This document shows positions 23,757 through 33,165 of a DNA stretch of 64,000 nucleotides, in pieces. A program made the position numbers and the translations under genes. The notes beneath the pieces were generated by a model, which worked only from the letters and a program-made list of their open reading frames with translations, had not been told where the DNA came from and searched no databases. The stretch is from Nonomuraea sp. PA05. Lineage in GTDB: Bacteria > Actinomycetota > Actinomycetes > Streptosporangiales > Streptosporangiaceae. The stretch is taken from NCBI RefSeq assembly GCF_008086045.1, contig NZ_VSEY01000058.1, positions 1-64,000 on the forward strand, read 5' to 3'. The stretch's first letter is position 1, and each line of letters starts with the position of its first letter.

Positions 23757-25328
23757 CTAGAGCACCTGAAGGCCGGGCGCGCCGTCGAGCGTGACCAGGC
23801 TGGCGCGGGTGGAGACGGGGGCGCCGGGCCGGTCCACGTACGGGACGACCTTGAAGTCGGAGCGCCACTGGCCGCGGGTGACCTCGCAGGAGACGTAGCC
23901 GCGCTGGTAGCTGGAGAAGCGCAGGTGCGGGTTGGCCGGATCGGAGCCGCCCGGCGGCACGCCCGTGCCGGCGTTGCCGTTGCCGCCACTGGTGACGGAG
24001 GTGCAGACGAACTCGACGCCGACGGCCGGGGAGGCAGGGTCGTCGAAGTCGGTCCGCAGGTCGCCCGCGAGGTTGTAGTGGATGTCGCCGGTCAGCACCA
24101 CCGGGTTGCTGACCTGGCGTTCGACCATGCCGGTGAGCACGCGGTCCTTGGCGGCCTTGTAGCCGTCCCACAGGTCCATGCTGAGCTTCTGCGCGGGGCC
24201 GGGATCGTAGTCGAGCTGCATCATGGCGATCTGCTGGGCCAGCACGTTCCACTTGGCGCGGGAGGCGCCGAGCCCGTCGAGCAGCCACGCCTCCTGCCCG
24301 GCGCCGAGCATCTGGCGGGCCGGGTCGAGCCGGTCGGCGCAGTCCACCTGCTGGCCGTCGCCGCAGACCTGGTCGTCGCGGTACTGCCGGGTGTCGAGCA
24401 CGTTGAACTCGGCGAGGTCGCCGAAGGTGAAGCGGCGGTAGATGCGCGCGTCGGGGCCCTCCATGGCGGGCACGCGCACCGGCATGTTCTCCCAGAAGGC
24501 GCGGAAGGCGTTGGCGCGGATGACCAGGTAGTCCTGCTCGGTCACCTCGCCGCCGGGGCCGAAGCGGCCGGCCCAGTTGTCGAGCACTTCGTGGTCGTCC
24601 CAGGTGACGATCCACGGCGCGCGGTGGTGGGCGGCCTGAAGGTCGGGGTCGCTCTTGTAGAGGCCGTACTGGACGCGGTAGCGGTCGAGGGTGTCGCACT
24701 GCACCCTGAACTGCTCGGGCACCGGGGTGTTGCGGTTGCCGCCCATCGGCACGATGCCGTACTCGTAGATGTAGTCGCCGAGGTGGAAGACCACGTCGGG
24801 GTTCTCGTCGGCGAGGTGGCGGTAAGCGGTGTAGTAGCCGTCCTGCCACGAGGCGCACGACGCGAACGCCAGGCGCATCGACTCGGGGCTGCTGCGCGGC
24901 GCCGGAGCCGTCTTGGTGCGGCCGACGGGGCTGAGCTCGCCGCCCGAGCGGAAGCGGTAGAAGTACTCGCGGCCGGGGCGCAGGCCCTTGGCGTCCACGT
25001 GCACGGAGTGGCCGTACTCGGGGGTGGCCCAGGTGGAGCCGGAGCGGGCGCGGCGGGTGAACGCCTCGTCCTCGGCGATCTCCCACTCGACCTTGATCCG
25101 GTTGAACGGCAGGCCACCGAGCGGCTCCAGCGGCTTGGGCGCCAGGCGGGTCCAGAGGATCACCCGGTCGTGCAGCGGGTCACCGGAGGCGACGCCGAGC
25201 TGGAAGGGGTAGCCGGCGGTCCTGGCGGCGGCGGGCGCGGTCCAGGGGTCGGCCAGGTCGGTGGTGAAGGCGAGGGCGAAGGCGGCGCTGCCTAAGCCGA
25301 GAAAGCCTCGGCGTGAAGGGTGCGGCAT
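23757..25328 (-). CDS. PhoD-type alkaline phosphatase/phosphodiesterase, Tat-exported
   Basis: 523 residues. Tat leader SRRGFLGLGSAAFALAF. The PhoD N-terminal beta domain (FQLGVASGDPLHDRVILWTRL) is followed by the metallophosphatase domain with metal-ligand boxes FHLGDYIYEYG, TWDDHEVLDNW and LTGDIHYNLAGD. PhoD enzymes free phosphate from phosphodiesters and teichoic acids outside the cell with Ca/Fe. ATG 25328 is chosen because it sits directly before the Tat motif, with AGGAAG upstream. It leads an operon with the discoidin protein and the isomerase; this mix of phosphate and sugar functions is unusual. Confidence 0.9.
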   Translation of the reverse strand: MPHPSRRGFLGLGSAAFALAFTTDLADPWTAPAAARTAGYPFQLGVASGDPLHDRVILWTRLAPKPLEPLGGLPFNRIKVEWEIAEDEAFTRRARSGSTWATPEYGHSVHVDAKGLRPGREYFYRFRSGGELSPVGRTKTAPAPRSSPESMRLAFASCASWQDGYYTAYRHLADENPDVVFHLGDYIYEYGIVPMGGNRNTPVPEQFRVQCDTLDRYRVQYGLYKSDPDLQAAHHRAPWIVTWDDHEVLDNWAGRFGPGGEVTEQDYLVIRANAFRAFWENMPVRVPAMEGPDARIYRRFTFGDLAEFNVLDTRQYRDDQVCGDGQQVDCADRLDPARQMLGAGQEAWLLDGLGASRAKWNVLAQQIAMMQLDYDPGPAQKLSMDLWDGYKAAKDRVLTGMVERQVSNPVVLTGDIHYNLAGDLRTDFDDPASPAVGVEFVCTSVTSGGNGNAGTGVPPGGSDPANPHLRFSSYQRGYVSCEVTRGQWRSDFKVVPYVDRPGAPVSTRASLVTLDGAPGLQVL

Positions 25329-25420
25329 GCTGCTTCCTGAGCTGGGGGACGAAGCCCTCACTTTCTAGCAAGCAGACACGCTCTTAACAAGATACAAGTT
25401 ACAAATAACGCGTTACAGCG

Positions 25421-26233
25421 TTAAATCTCCGCCACGCGGACGTCCCCGTGGTGGTCCCTGAGCCGCTGGAGCAGCTCGGCCGGGGCGTTCGCGTCCACCA
25501 CGACCACGTCGAAGTCGTCCAGCGGAGCCACCCGGTGCAGCGCCACGCGGGCCAGCTTGGAGCCGTCCACGGCCAGCACCCGCCGGGAAGCCGAACGCAG
25601 CATGGCCCGCTTGACCAGCACGATCTCCTGCTCCTGGTGGTAGGCGTACTGCTCGGACACGGCCGAGGTGGACACCACGGCCAGGTCGGTGTTCACCGCC
25701 TCGACGGCGTCCACGCAGCCGAGCCCGAGGAACGAGTCATGCGTGGCGTGATATTCACCGCCCAGCGCGATAAGCCTGATGTCGCGCTCGGTGGCCAGCA
25801 GCCTGATCGCCTCCAGGAAGTTCGTCACCACGGTGAGCGGGGCCAGCTCGCCGAGGTGGCGGGCCACGGCCAGCGCCGTCGTCGAGTCGTCGAGCATCAC
25901 CGAGCTGCCCGGCTCGATCAGGCCGGCCACGACCCTGGCGATGGCGTCCTTCTCCGCCGTGTGCGCCTTGAGCCGGTAGGCGATGTTGCTCTCCCAGACG
26001 TTGCTGGCCTGGGCGGTCGCGCCGCCCCTGACCTTGCGCACCATGCCCTGGCGCTCGAGCTCGTCGAGATCGCGGTGGACGGTCATCAGGCTCACGCCGA
26101 AGCTCTCGGCGAGCTCGGTCACCGAGGCGGAGCCCTGGCGCACGATGTGCTCGGCCATGCCCTGCCACCGCGTGGACCTGCTGGAGGTCTGCTGATTCAC
26201 CACTGTCTCCACCCTGTTCGGACGGCTGCGCAT
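25421..26233 (-). CDS. DeoR-family sugar-responsive repressor
   Basis: 270 residues. N-terminal DeoR helix-turn-helix (HIVRQGSASVTELAESFGVS, MTVHRDLDELERQGMVRKVRGG) and a C-terminal sugar-phosphate sensor domain (VMLDDSTTALAVARHLG, LTVVTNFLEAIRLL, VDGSKLARVALHRVAPL), the DeoRC fold. It should repress the divergent sugar-import operon and be released by a phosphorylated sugar. ATG 26233 lacks a good ribosome site; GTG 26203 or 26200 follows GGTGGAG and may be the true start (product from VNQQTSS). The 92-bp gap to the PhoD gene holds the palindrome TAACGCGTTA (25406-25415), so that operon may be in the same regulon. Confidence 0.87.
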   Translation of the reverse strand: MRSRPNRVETVVNQQTSSRSTRWQGMAEHIVRQGSASVTELAESFGVSLMTVHRDLDELERQGMVRKVRGGATAQASNVWESNIAYRLKAHTAEKDAIARVVAGLIEPGSSVMLDDSTTALAVARHLGELAPLTVVTNFLEAIRLLATERDIRLIALGGEYHATHDSFLGLGCVDAVEAVNTDLAVVSTSAVSEQYAYHQEQEIVLVKRAMLRSASRRVLAVDGSKLARVALHRVAPLDDFDVVVVDANAPAELLQRLRDHHGDVRVAEI

Positions 26234-26295
26234 CCTACCCTTGACACCCCGCTCGGGCGACTCGTACCCTCCACCCACCGCTACTTTTAACACGA

Positions 26296-26324
26296 TTGAC
26301 TGTTAATTTAACAATCATTAAAAC
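26296..26324 (+). promoter_or_regulatory. Promoter of the sugar ABC operon with embedded DeoR operator
   Basis: TTGACT (26296-26301), 17 nt, TAAAAC (26319-26324) is a good sigma-70-like promoter in an AT-rich island. Between the boxes lies TGTTAATTTAACA (26301-26313), perfect 6-bp arms around one base, so a repressor bound there would exclude polymerase. TTAACA half-sites recur just upstream (26288-26293) on the DeoR side. Confidence 0.7.
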
Positions 26325-26405
26325 GTTCGCATCGGCATCCCGCACGTGATCGCCGGATGCACTCGGGGGATTTCTAGCACTTCGCACGACCGAGGAGACA
26401 GCGAC

Positions 26406-27713
26406 ATGACCGACCTGCTGCACCACGCCAGGGTCAGCCGCGGCCAGTTCCTGCGCATGATGGGCGGTCTGGCCGCGGCCACCCTCGCCACCACGGCCTG
26501 CTCGACCAGACCGGAGACCACCGCCACCACCGGGGGAGGCGGGGCCACCACCGAGCTCAAGTTCATCGGCGTGGCCGACCAGAAGACGCCGATGGACGAG
26601 CTGGCCGCCGCCTACGCCAAGGCCACGCCCGCCGTCCGCATCACCGCGTCCTACGCGCCCACCGACCAGGTGCAGACCTCCGTCCGCACCCAGCTCGGCG
26701 CCGGCAACGCGCCCGACCTGCACGTCGTCTACCCCGGCAGCGGCAGCGCCATGTCGATGACGCAGATCGCCCAGGCCGGGCTGCTGGCCGACCTGTCGGC
26801 ACAGGCGTGGACGCAGACGATCCCCGCCGGGTTCAAACCCGCCTTCCAGCTCGACGGCAAGACCTACCTGTACTCGGCCGGCTCGTCCGTGATCGGCGCC
26901 GTCTACAACAAGAAGGTCTTCCAGCAGGCCGGGATCGACGCGCCGCCCACGACGTGGACCGAGTTCCTCGCCGTGTGCGACAAGCTGAAGAAGGCCGGGG
27001 TGACGCCCATCGCGCTGGGCGCCCAGACGCCGTGGGTCACCCAGCTCATCACGTACGCGCTGGTGCCCTCCACCGTCTACGCCAAGGACCCGACGTTCGA
27101 CGACAAGCAGCTCGCCGGGCAGGCCACCTTCGCCGGCTCCGGCTGGCGCCAGGCCATGGAGATGTACCTGGAGCTGCAGAAACGCGGCTACTTCAACGAC
27201 AAGCCGAACGGCACCACGTTCGAGCAGCAGACCTCCATGGTGGCCACCGGCAAGGCCGCCATGGCCATCCAGGTCTCCGCCGTCCTGCCCGACTTCCGCA
27301 AGGCCGCCTCCTCGCCCGACGACCTGTCGATGTTCCCCGTGCCGGGAGCCGACGACGCGAACCAGGTGTGGATCCCGGCCGGCGTCGTCGTCGGGCTCGG
27401 CGCCTCCGCCAAGGGCCGCAACGCCGAGCAGGCCAAGGCGTTCATCGACTTCCTCGGCCGCCAGGAGAACATCAACGCCTGGGCCAAGGCCATCGCCGCC
27501 ATCCCGCTCACCCAGGACGCCGGCTCCGCCATCGACCCGGCCGTCCAGTCGTTCCTGCCCTTCACCAAGGACCGCGCCGTGCCGTTCATGGACCAGCGCT
27601 GGCCGAACGCCGAGGTCCAGCCCACGCACTTCGCGGTCGTCCAGGAGCTGCTGGCCGGCGACGCCACGATCGACGAAGCGCTGAAGAAGATGGACGAGGC
27701 ATACCGCAAGTGA
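26406..27713 (+). CDS. Sugar ABC transporter substrate-binding lipoprotein (family 1)
   Basis: 435 residues with a lipoprotein signal: GGLAAATLATTAC, lipobox Cys near residue 34. The body is a periplasmic-binding-protein fold (LKFIGVADQKTPMDELAAAY, FKPAFQLDGKTYLYSAGSSV, the GKAAMAIQVSAVLPDF cleft strand). It captures a sugar or oligosaccharide outside the membrane for the two permeases that follow. GAGGAGA lies 9 nt before ATG. First gene of a four-gene operon with 4-bp overlaps, repressed by the divergent DeoR protein. No ATPase is encoded; such actinomycete importers normally share an MsiK-type ATPase encoded elsewhere. Confidence 0.9.
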   Translation: MTDLLHHARVSRGQFLRMMGGLAAATLATTACSTRPETTATTGGGGATTELKFIGVADQKTPMDELAAAYAKATPAVRITASYAPTDQVQTSVRTQLGAGNAPDLHVVYPGSGSAMSMTQIAQAGLLADLSAQAWTQTIPAGFKPAFQLDGKTYLYSAGSSVIGAVYNKKVFQQAGIDAPPTTWTEFLAVCDKLKKAGVTPIALGAQTPWVTQLITYALVPSTVYAKDPTFDDKQLAGQATFAGSGWRQAMEMYLELQKRGYFNDKPNGTTFEQQTSMVATGKAAMAIQVSAVLPDFRKAASSPDDLSMFPVPGADDANQVWIPAGVVVGLGASAKGRNAEQAKAFIDFLGRQENINAWAKAIAAIPLTQDAGSAIDPAVQSFLPFTKDRAVPFMDQRWPNAEVQPTHFAVVQELLAGDATIDEALKKMDEAYRK

Positions 27714-28621
27714 CTCCCGTAACCGCGGGCCGCGCCCGCCCCGCGCACGTCCGGCGGCGGCGCTTCTCCGCGGCCGCACCCTCCTGGCTGTTCGCCGCGC
27801 CCGCCCTGGCCGTGTACGCGCTCATCGTGCTGTACCCGGCCGTGGCCGGCGTCGTCTACGCCTTCACCGACTGGAGCGGCATCGGCCGCGACATGTCGTT
27901 CGTCGGACTGGAGAACTTCCGCACCCTGCTCGGCGACGAGCAGGCCATGGGCTCCATCGGCAACACGCTGCTGCTCACCGTGGCCATCGTCGTCGTGCAG
28001 AACGGCGTCGGGCTGCTGCTGGCCCTCGGCGTGCACGTCAAGCTCAGGAGCCGGGCCCTGCTGCGCGTCATCTTCTTCGCGCCCGTGGTCGTCAGCCCCG
28101 TCATGGTGGCCTTCCTGTGGAAGTACATCTACAACCCCGACCCGTCGGCGGGCCTCAACGGGCTGCTCGGCCTGCACGTCGACTGGCTCGGCGACCCGTC
28201 GATCGCGCTCTGGTCGATCGCCGGCATGGTCGTGTGGCAGAACGCCGGCTACTCCATGGTCATCTTCCTGGCCGGGCTCGAAGGCGTCCCGCGCGACCTG
28301 CACGAAGCCGCCATGATCGACGGCGCGGGCACCTGGCAGCGCTTCAGGTACGTCACCTGGCCGCTGCTCGCCCCCGCCCTGACGATCAACCTGATGCTCT
28401 CCACCATCGGCGGGCTCAAGCTCTTCGACCAGGTCTTCGCCGCCACCAACGGCGGCCCCGGGTACGCCACCGAGACGCTGTCCACGGTGCTCTACAAGCA
28501 GGCGTTCGTCTTCGGCAAGTTCGGCTACAGCACCGCCGTCGCCCTGGTGCTGGCGCTGTTCGTGGCCGCGGTGTCCCTCATCCAGATCTACTACCTGCGC
28601 AGCCGGGAGGTGACGGCGTGA
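27710..28621 (+). CDS. Sugar ABC transporter permease 1 (MalF-like)
   Basis: 303 residues, six transmembrane segments after a basic N-terminus; the ATPase-docking EAA loop reads HEAAMIDGAGTWQRF. GTG 27710 overlaps the stop of the binding-protein gene (GTGA), so translation is coupled. It forms the translocation pore with the next gene's product. Confidence 0.92.
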   Translation: MTPVTAGRARPAHVRRRRFSAAAPSWLFAAPALAVYALIVLYPAVAGVVYAFTDWSGIGRDMSFVGLENFRTLLGDEQAMGSIGNTLLLTVAIVVVQNGVGLLLALGVHVKLRSRALLRVIFFAPVVVSPVMVAFLWKYIYNPDPSAGLNGLLGLHVDWLGDPSIALWSIAGMVVWQNAGYSMVIFLAGLEGVPRDLHEAAMIDGAGTWQRFRYVTWPLLAPALTINLMLSTIGGLKLFDQVFAATNGGPGYATETLSTVLYKQAFVFGKFGYSTAVALVLALFVAAVSLIQIYYLRSREVTA

Positions 28622-29430
28622 GAAGGACGTTCGTGCTCGAGATCGTCATGATCGCGGTGGCGGTGGCGTTCCTCTTCCCCGTCTACACGCTGATCTCGCT
28701 CGCGCTCAAGGACCCAGGCCAGATCGCGCGCTCCCCGCTCGCCCTGCCCAGCCCGCCCACCTTCGACAACTTCGCCAGCGCCTGGACGGCGGCGGCGCTC
28801 GGCCCGTCACTGGTCAACAGCACCGTCATCACCGTGGTCAGCCTGGTCGCGCTCATCGTGCTCGGCTCGTTCGCCTCCTACTTCCTGGCCCGCGTCCAGA
28901 CCCGCCTCGGCTACGGCCTGTACGTGCTGTTCCTGCTCGGCATCGTGCTGCCCTTCCAGCTCGGCATGATCCCCCTGTACGAGCTGGTCAACGACCTCGG
29001 CCTGATCGGCACGCACGCCGGGATGATCCTCTTCTACACCGGCATCCAGCTCCCGTTCACCATCTTTCTCTACACCGGCTTCATCAGGGCGCTGCCCCGC
29101 GACTACGCCAGCGCCGCCCAGATCGACGGCGCCTCGCACCTCGTGGCGTTCACCCGCGTCGTCTTCCCGCTGCTGAGGCCCATCACCGGCACCGTGCTGA
29201 TCCTCAACGCCGTCTTCATCTGGAACGACTTCTTCACCCCGCTGGTCTACCTCGGCGGATCCGGCTTCGAGACCGTCCCGGTCAGCGTGTTCGCCTACGT
29301 CGGCCAGTACGTCTCCCAGCACGGCCTCGTCTTCGCCGGGCTGGTGCTCGGCGCGCTGCCCATCGTGCTGGTCTTCCTGGTGCTGCAGCGCTACGTCATC
29401 AAGGGCTTCGCGAGCGGACTCAAGGGATGA
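28618..29430 (+). CDS. Sugar ABC transporter permease 2 (MalG-like)
   Basis: 270 residues, six transmembrane segments, EAA loop ASAAQIDGASHLVAF. GTG 28618 overlaps the stop of permease 1. Its stop is embedded in the start of the glycosidase gene (ATGA), inside a 27-bp tandem duplication. Partner of permease 1. Confidence 0.92.
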   Translation: MRRTFVLEIVMIAVAVAFLFPVYTLISLALKDPGQIARSPLALPSPPTFDNFASAWTAAALGPSLVNSTVITVVSLVALIVLGSFASYFLARVQTRLGYGLYVLFLLGIVLPFQLGMIPLYELVNDLGLIGTHAGMILFYTGIQLPFTIFLYTGFIRALPRDYASAAQIDGASHLVAFTRVVFPLLRPITGTVLILNAVFIWNDFFTPLVYLGGSGFETVPVSVFAYVGQYVSQHGLVFAGLVLGALPIVLVFLVLQRYVIKGFASGLKG

Positions 29431-29468
29431 ACGAGATCCACCGGACTCAAGGGATGAGCGAGATCCAC
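29415..29468 (+). repeat. 27-bp tandem duplication at the permease/glycosidase junction
   Basis: 29415-29441 and 29442-29468 are head-to-tail copies differing at one base: CGGACTCAAGGGATGA, then (A or G)CGAGATCCAC. Each copy holds AAGGG and an in-frame ATG, so the duplication gave the glycosidase a second start nine codons upstream (MNEIHRTQG before MSEIHDIF). Confidence 0.9.
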
Positions 29469-32400
29469 GACATCTTCCGCGCGCCGCCGCGGGCCTACTC
29501 CCCGGCGGCCATCTGGTGGTGGAGCGGCGAGCCGCTGCGCCGCGACCGGCTGCGCTGGCAGCTCGAACGCCTGGTCGCCGGCGGGGTGCACAACCTGGTC
29601 ATCCTCAACCTCGCCCCCTCGGGGCCGATGTTCGGCGCCGACGCCGACGACCCGCCGTTCCTGTCCGAGGCGTGGTGGGAGCTGCTGGACGGGGTGTGCG
29701 CCGACGCCCATGAACTGGGCGCGTACCTGTGGTTCTACGACCAGCTCGGCTTCTCCGGCGCCGACCTCCAGGCGCGGCTCGTCCAGGAACGGCCCGAGTT
29801 CGCCGGGCAGTGGCTCGCCCCCGACGGGACCGTCACCCTGCGCGGCTTCGACTACCTGTCCCGCGAGGCGTGCCAGGTGCTGCTCGACCGCGTGCACGGC
29901 GAGTTCGAACGGCGGGTCGGGCACTGGTTCGGCAAGGTGATCGCCGGATCGTTCCAGGACGAGCTGCCCACACTGCCCACCTGGTCCGCCCGCTTCGCCG
30001 ACGAGCACCTCGCCCGCAGAGGACGCCCCTACTCGCCGCAGGACCCGCGCGCCTACCAGCTCACCCGCGCCGAACTGGCCGAGGACGCCTTCTTCCGGCC
30101 ACTCGCAGAATGGCACGAACGCCACGGCCTCATCCACGGCTGCGACCAGCAGGACCCCGCCCGCGCCGGCCACCCCGCCGACGGCGTGAAGCTCTACGCC
30201 GACTACGCGCGCACCCACCGCTGGTTCGGCGCCCCAGGCTCCGACCACCACGGTGACGCCCGCCTCCACTCCTCCCTCGCCCACCTGTACGGGCGGCCAC
30301 GCACCTGGATCGAGGCGTTCCACTCCAGCGGCTGGGGCGGCACCCTGGAGGAGACCTTCGACTGGCTCGTGCCGTGGCTGCGGGCCGGAGCCACCCTCTA
30401 CAACCCGCACGCCGTCTACTACACCACCAAACGTGGCTGGTGGGAGTGGGCGCCGCCGTCCACGGACTGGCGGCAGCCGTACTGGCGGCACCACCGGGTC
30501 TTCGCCGACGCCGTCACCCGGCTGTGCGCGGCGCTGTCGCTCGGGCGGCACGCCTGCGACGTGGCCGTCCTCCTGCCGGCCGCCACCGCCCAGGCCGGCA
30601 TCGGGCCGGACGGCGTCGCCGACGCGGCGGCGGTGCGGGCGCAGGAGGTGTATCGGGAGCTGGTCGGGGACATGGCGTGGTTCGCCACCTCGCCTGGGGT
30701 GCTGGATCGGCTCGGGCTGGACGCGGACGTGATCGATGAGGAGTCGGTGCGGCGGGCTGTCGTCAAGGACGGGCGGCTGGCGGTGGCCGGTGAGGCTTAC
30801 CGGGTGATCGTTCTGCCTGCCGTCACCACCTTGGACGAGGGGGTGGCGGGCCGGCTGGCGGAGTTCGCCTCGCGCGGCGGGGTGCTCGTCGCCGTCGGTG
30901 CGCCAGGGGTGGTCGCGGTCGCGCCGCCCGGTGTCCCCGAAGTGGGCGCGACTGCGTTGCCCGGCGGTCCCGAGGCGGGCGCGATTGCGTCGTCGGGCGG
31001 GCCGGAGGCGGGTGCGGCCGGATTCGACCTGGGCGCTCGCTTCGTGGCCTCCGCCGACCGGCTGGGGGAGGCGCTGGAAGGGCTGGAGCGGCGGGTCGAG
31101 GCGCCCGTGCCCGCACTCGTGCGCGAGCACGGAGAGACCACGCTGGTGTTCCTGCCCGCCGCCTTCCCCATGGCCAGCCGCATCCACGTCGGCCGCCCCG
31201 AGGAACGCGGGGTGGACCTGGGCTGGCTGGACGCCGTCATCGACTTCGACCCCGCCCGGTACGCCCGCCGGATGCCCATCACCGTGCGAGGCGTCTCCGG
31301 CACGCCGCTGCTGCTGCGCCCCTTCGCCGGCGGCGACCCCGTGCCGCTGCCGCACACCCGCGACGGCGATACCGTCCAGGTGGTCGTGCCCTTCGACGAC
31401 GGGCCCGCCGCACTCCTGATGTTCGACGGCACCGAAGCCGAGCCACCGGTGCGGCCCGCGTACCCGGCGGAGAGCGACCTGGGCGACACCTGGGACGTCG
31501 AACTGGCCCCCACCCTGGACGACACCTGGTCCGACTTCGGCTCCGGCGGCGGCGTCGAGGCCTGGACGTTGCGGACGCCGGACGGCGAGCCGGTGGACGT
31601 GACGTTCGGTCCGCACGGCGAGCAGCGGGCCGGCGACGGCCCGTGGACGCCTTCCGTGTGGTCCGCCTCGCGCGGCCTGCGCAAGGACCCCGTCCACCGG
31701 GACGTACTCGGACCCAAGGGACACGTGCCGGTCGAGTTCCTCGCGTTCGGGCGGGTCGCGGCGGGGACGGAGGCGCGCTTCCGCACGGTCGTCACCGTTC
31801 CGGAGGGTGGTGCGTGGCTCGCCCTCGGCGCGGGCGCGGCCAAGACGGTCACGATCGACGGCGCAGAACAGCCGCTCGACGACCGCGGCTACTCCGCCGT
31901 GGCGCGCTCGCCCCTCCCGGCCGGTGCGCATCTCCTGGAGCTGCTGCTGGTGCCGGACGAGGAGCTGGACCTGCGGGCGTACGCCTGCCTGGTGAGCGAT
32001 CCCGCCGACGCCGTCCGGCCGGAGTGGATCGCGGGCACGCCGCTGGAGACGGTCGTCCACGTCCGGGAGATCGGCGGGCGGGAGCTGCTGCAGGTGGCGT
32101 CCACCGCGTTCTGCCGGGTGCTCGTGAACGGGGTCGAGGCGGGACGGCAGGGCGGGTTCGATCCGTACGCGGAGGCCGACATCCCGCGGGTGCGCCGCTA
32201 CGACGTCACCTCCCTGCTGCGGGAGGGAGCCAACACCGTGCGCGTCGAGTCCGACGGGTGGGTGCTGGTGGACGGGGTGGCGGTCTCGGGACCCGGCTGG
32301 TCGCCCGCGACTCGCGTACGACGGCGGCCGCACGGCGATCCGGCCGCCCTCTGGCTGCTGCCTCGCCCGCACCCGCTGCCCGGGGCGGGATGGCTCGACG

Positions 32401-33125
32401 GCGGGCCCGTCGCGCTGCCCGCCACGTTCGCGGTGCCCGGCGCCCGGCCGCGCGTCGAGCGGTTCCTGCTCGACCCGCCCCCGGGAGCGACCGGCGTCGA
32501 GGTGAACGCGGCAGGCCGGTACGACGTGCGATGGCCCGCCGAACCCCCGGCCCCCGCCACGCCCGCCGAACCCCCGGCCCCCGCCACGCCCACCGGGCGT
32601 CCGGCCCTCGCCACGCCCACCGGGCGTCCGGCCCCTGGCGCGGAGGCTGAGCGCGCCACCGGCGGCACGGCGGCCGAACGCGTGGGCTTCGGCGCGCCGG
32701 TCGAGCTCGTGGTGCACACCACCCCGGACGCCCAAGCCGGAGCGGCCCTGACCGGGCCGGTCCGCTTCACCTGCGGCCCCGGCCGGATGCGGCTGGGCGA
32801 CTGGGAGGAGCAGGGGCTGGCCGGATACAGCGGCGGCGTGCGCTACCGCACCACGGTGCCGGCCCGCCGCGGCCCGGCCCAGCTGGACCTGGGCCGGGTC
32901 AGGGGCAGCGCCGAGGTGAGCGTGAACGGCCGCCCCTGCGGCGTCCGCGTGTGCTCCCCGTACGTGTTCGACGTGGACCTGGACGACGGCGACAACGAGG
33001 TCGAGATTCTCGTCCTCGGCACCCTGGCCGCCTACCTGGACGAGGTCAGCCCCACCCACTTCGTCTTCCCCGGCCAGCGCACCACCGGCCTGTTCGGCCC
33101 CGTCCGCCTGCGGGAGACCGGCTGA
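29427..33125 (+). CDS. GH106-like glycosidase (alpha-L-rhamnosidase family)
   Basis: 1232 residues from the first start, 1223 from the second (ATG 29454). The N-terminal region (FRAPPRAYSPAAIWWWSGEP, LWFYDQLGFSG) and the following barrel fit GH106 alpha-L-rhamnosidase relatives; the C-terminal half carries beta-sandwich domains (LGDTWDVELAPTLDDTW, YDVTSLLREGANTVRVESDG), including a last galactose-binding-like module (YRTTVPARRGPAQLDLG). A Pro-rich repeat linker lies near residues 1035-1065. No signal peptide, so it probably acts inside on imported glycosides from the operon's transporter. The 4-bp overlap and shared operon tie it to that import system. I could not pinpoint the catalytic Glu. 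Confidence 0.8.
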   Translation: MNEIHRTQGMSEIHDIFRAPPRAYSPAAIWWWSGEPLRRDRLRWQLERLVAGGVHNLVILNLAPSGPMFGADADDPPFLSEAWWELLDGVCADAHELGAYLWFYDQLGFSGADLQARLVQERPEFAGQWLAPDGTVTLRGFDYLSREACQVLLDRVHGEFERRVGHWFGKVIAGSFQDELPTLPTWSARFADEHLARRGRPYSPQDPRAYQLTRAELAEDAFFRPLAEWHERHGLIHGCDQQDPARAGHPADGVKLYADYARTHRWFGAPGSDHHGDARLHSSLAHLYGRPRTWIEAFHSSGWGGTLEETFDWLVPWLRAGATLYNPHAVYYTTKRGWWEWAPPSTDWRQPYWRHHRVFADAVTRLCAALSLGRHACDVAVLLPAATAQAGIGPDGVADAAAVRAQEVYRELVGDMAWFATSPGVLDRLGLDADVIDEESVRRAVVKDGRLAVAGEAYRVIVLPAVTTLDEGVAGRLAEFASRGGVLVAVGAPGVVAVAPPGVPEVGATALPGGPEAGAIASSGGPEAGAAGFDLGARFVASADRLGEALEGLERRVEAPVPALVREHGETTLVFLPAAFPMASRIHVGRPEERGVDLGWLDAVIDFDPARYARRMPITVRGVSGTPLLLRPFAGGDPVPLPHTRDGDTVQVVVPFDDGPAALLMFDGTEAEPPVRPAYPAESDLGDTWDVELAPTLDDTWSDFGSGGGVEAWTLRTPDGEPVDVTFGPHGEQRAGDGPWTPSVWSASRGLRKDPVHRDVLGPKGHVPVEFLAFGRVAAGTEARFRTVVTVPEGGAWLALGAGAAKTVTIDGAEQPLDDRGYSAVARSPLPAGAHLLELLLVPDEELDLRAYACLVSDPADAVRPEWIAGTPLETVVHVREIGGRELLQVASTAFCRVLVNGVEAGRQGGFDPYAEADIPRVRRYDVTSLLREGANTVRVESDGWVLVDGVAVSGPGWSPATRVRRRPHGDPAALWLLPRPHPLPGAGWLDGGPVALPATFAVPGARPRVERFLLDPPPGATGVEVNAAGRYDVRWPAEPPAPATPAEPPAPATPTGRPALATPTGRPAPGAEAERATGGTAAERVGFGAPVELVVHTTPDAQAGAALTGPVRFTCGPGRMRLGDWEEQGLAGYSGGVRYRTTVPARRGPAQLDLGRVRGSAEVSVNGRPCGVRVCSPYVFDVDLDDGDNEVEILVLGTLAAYLDEVSPTHFVFPGQRTTGLFGPVRLRETG

Positions 33126-33165
33126 CGCGACGATCACCGCGGCGCGTTTCCGCCAGACTGCTGCT

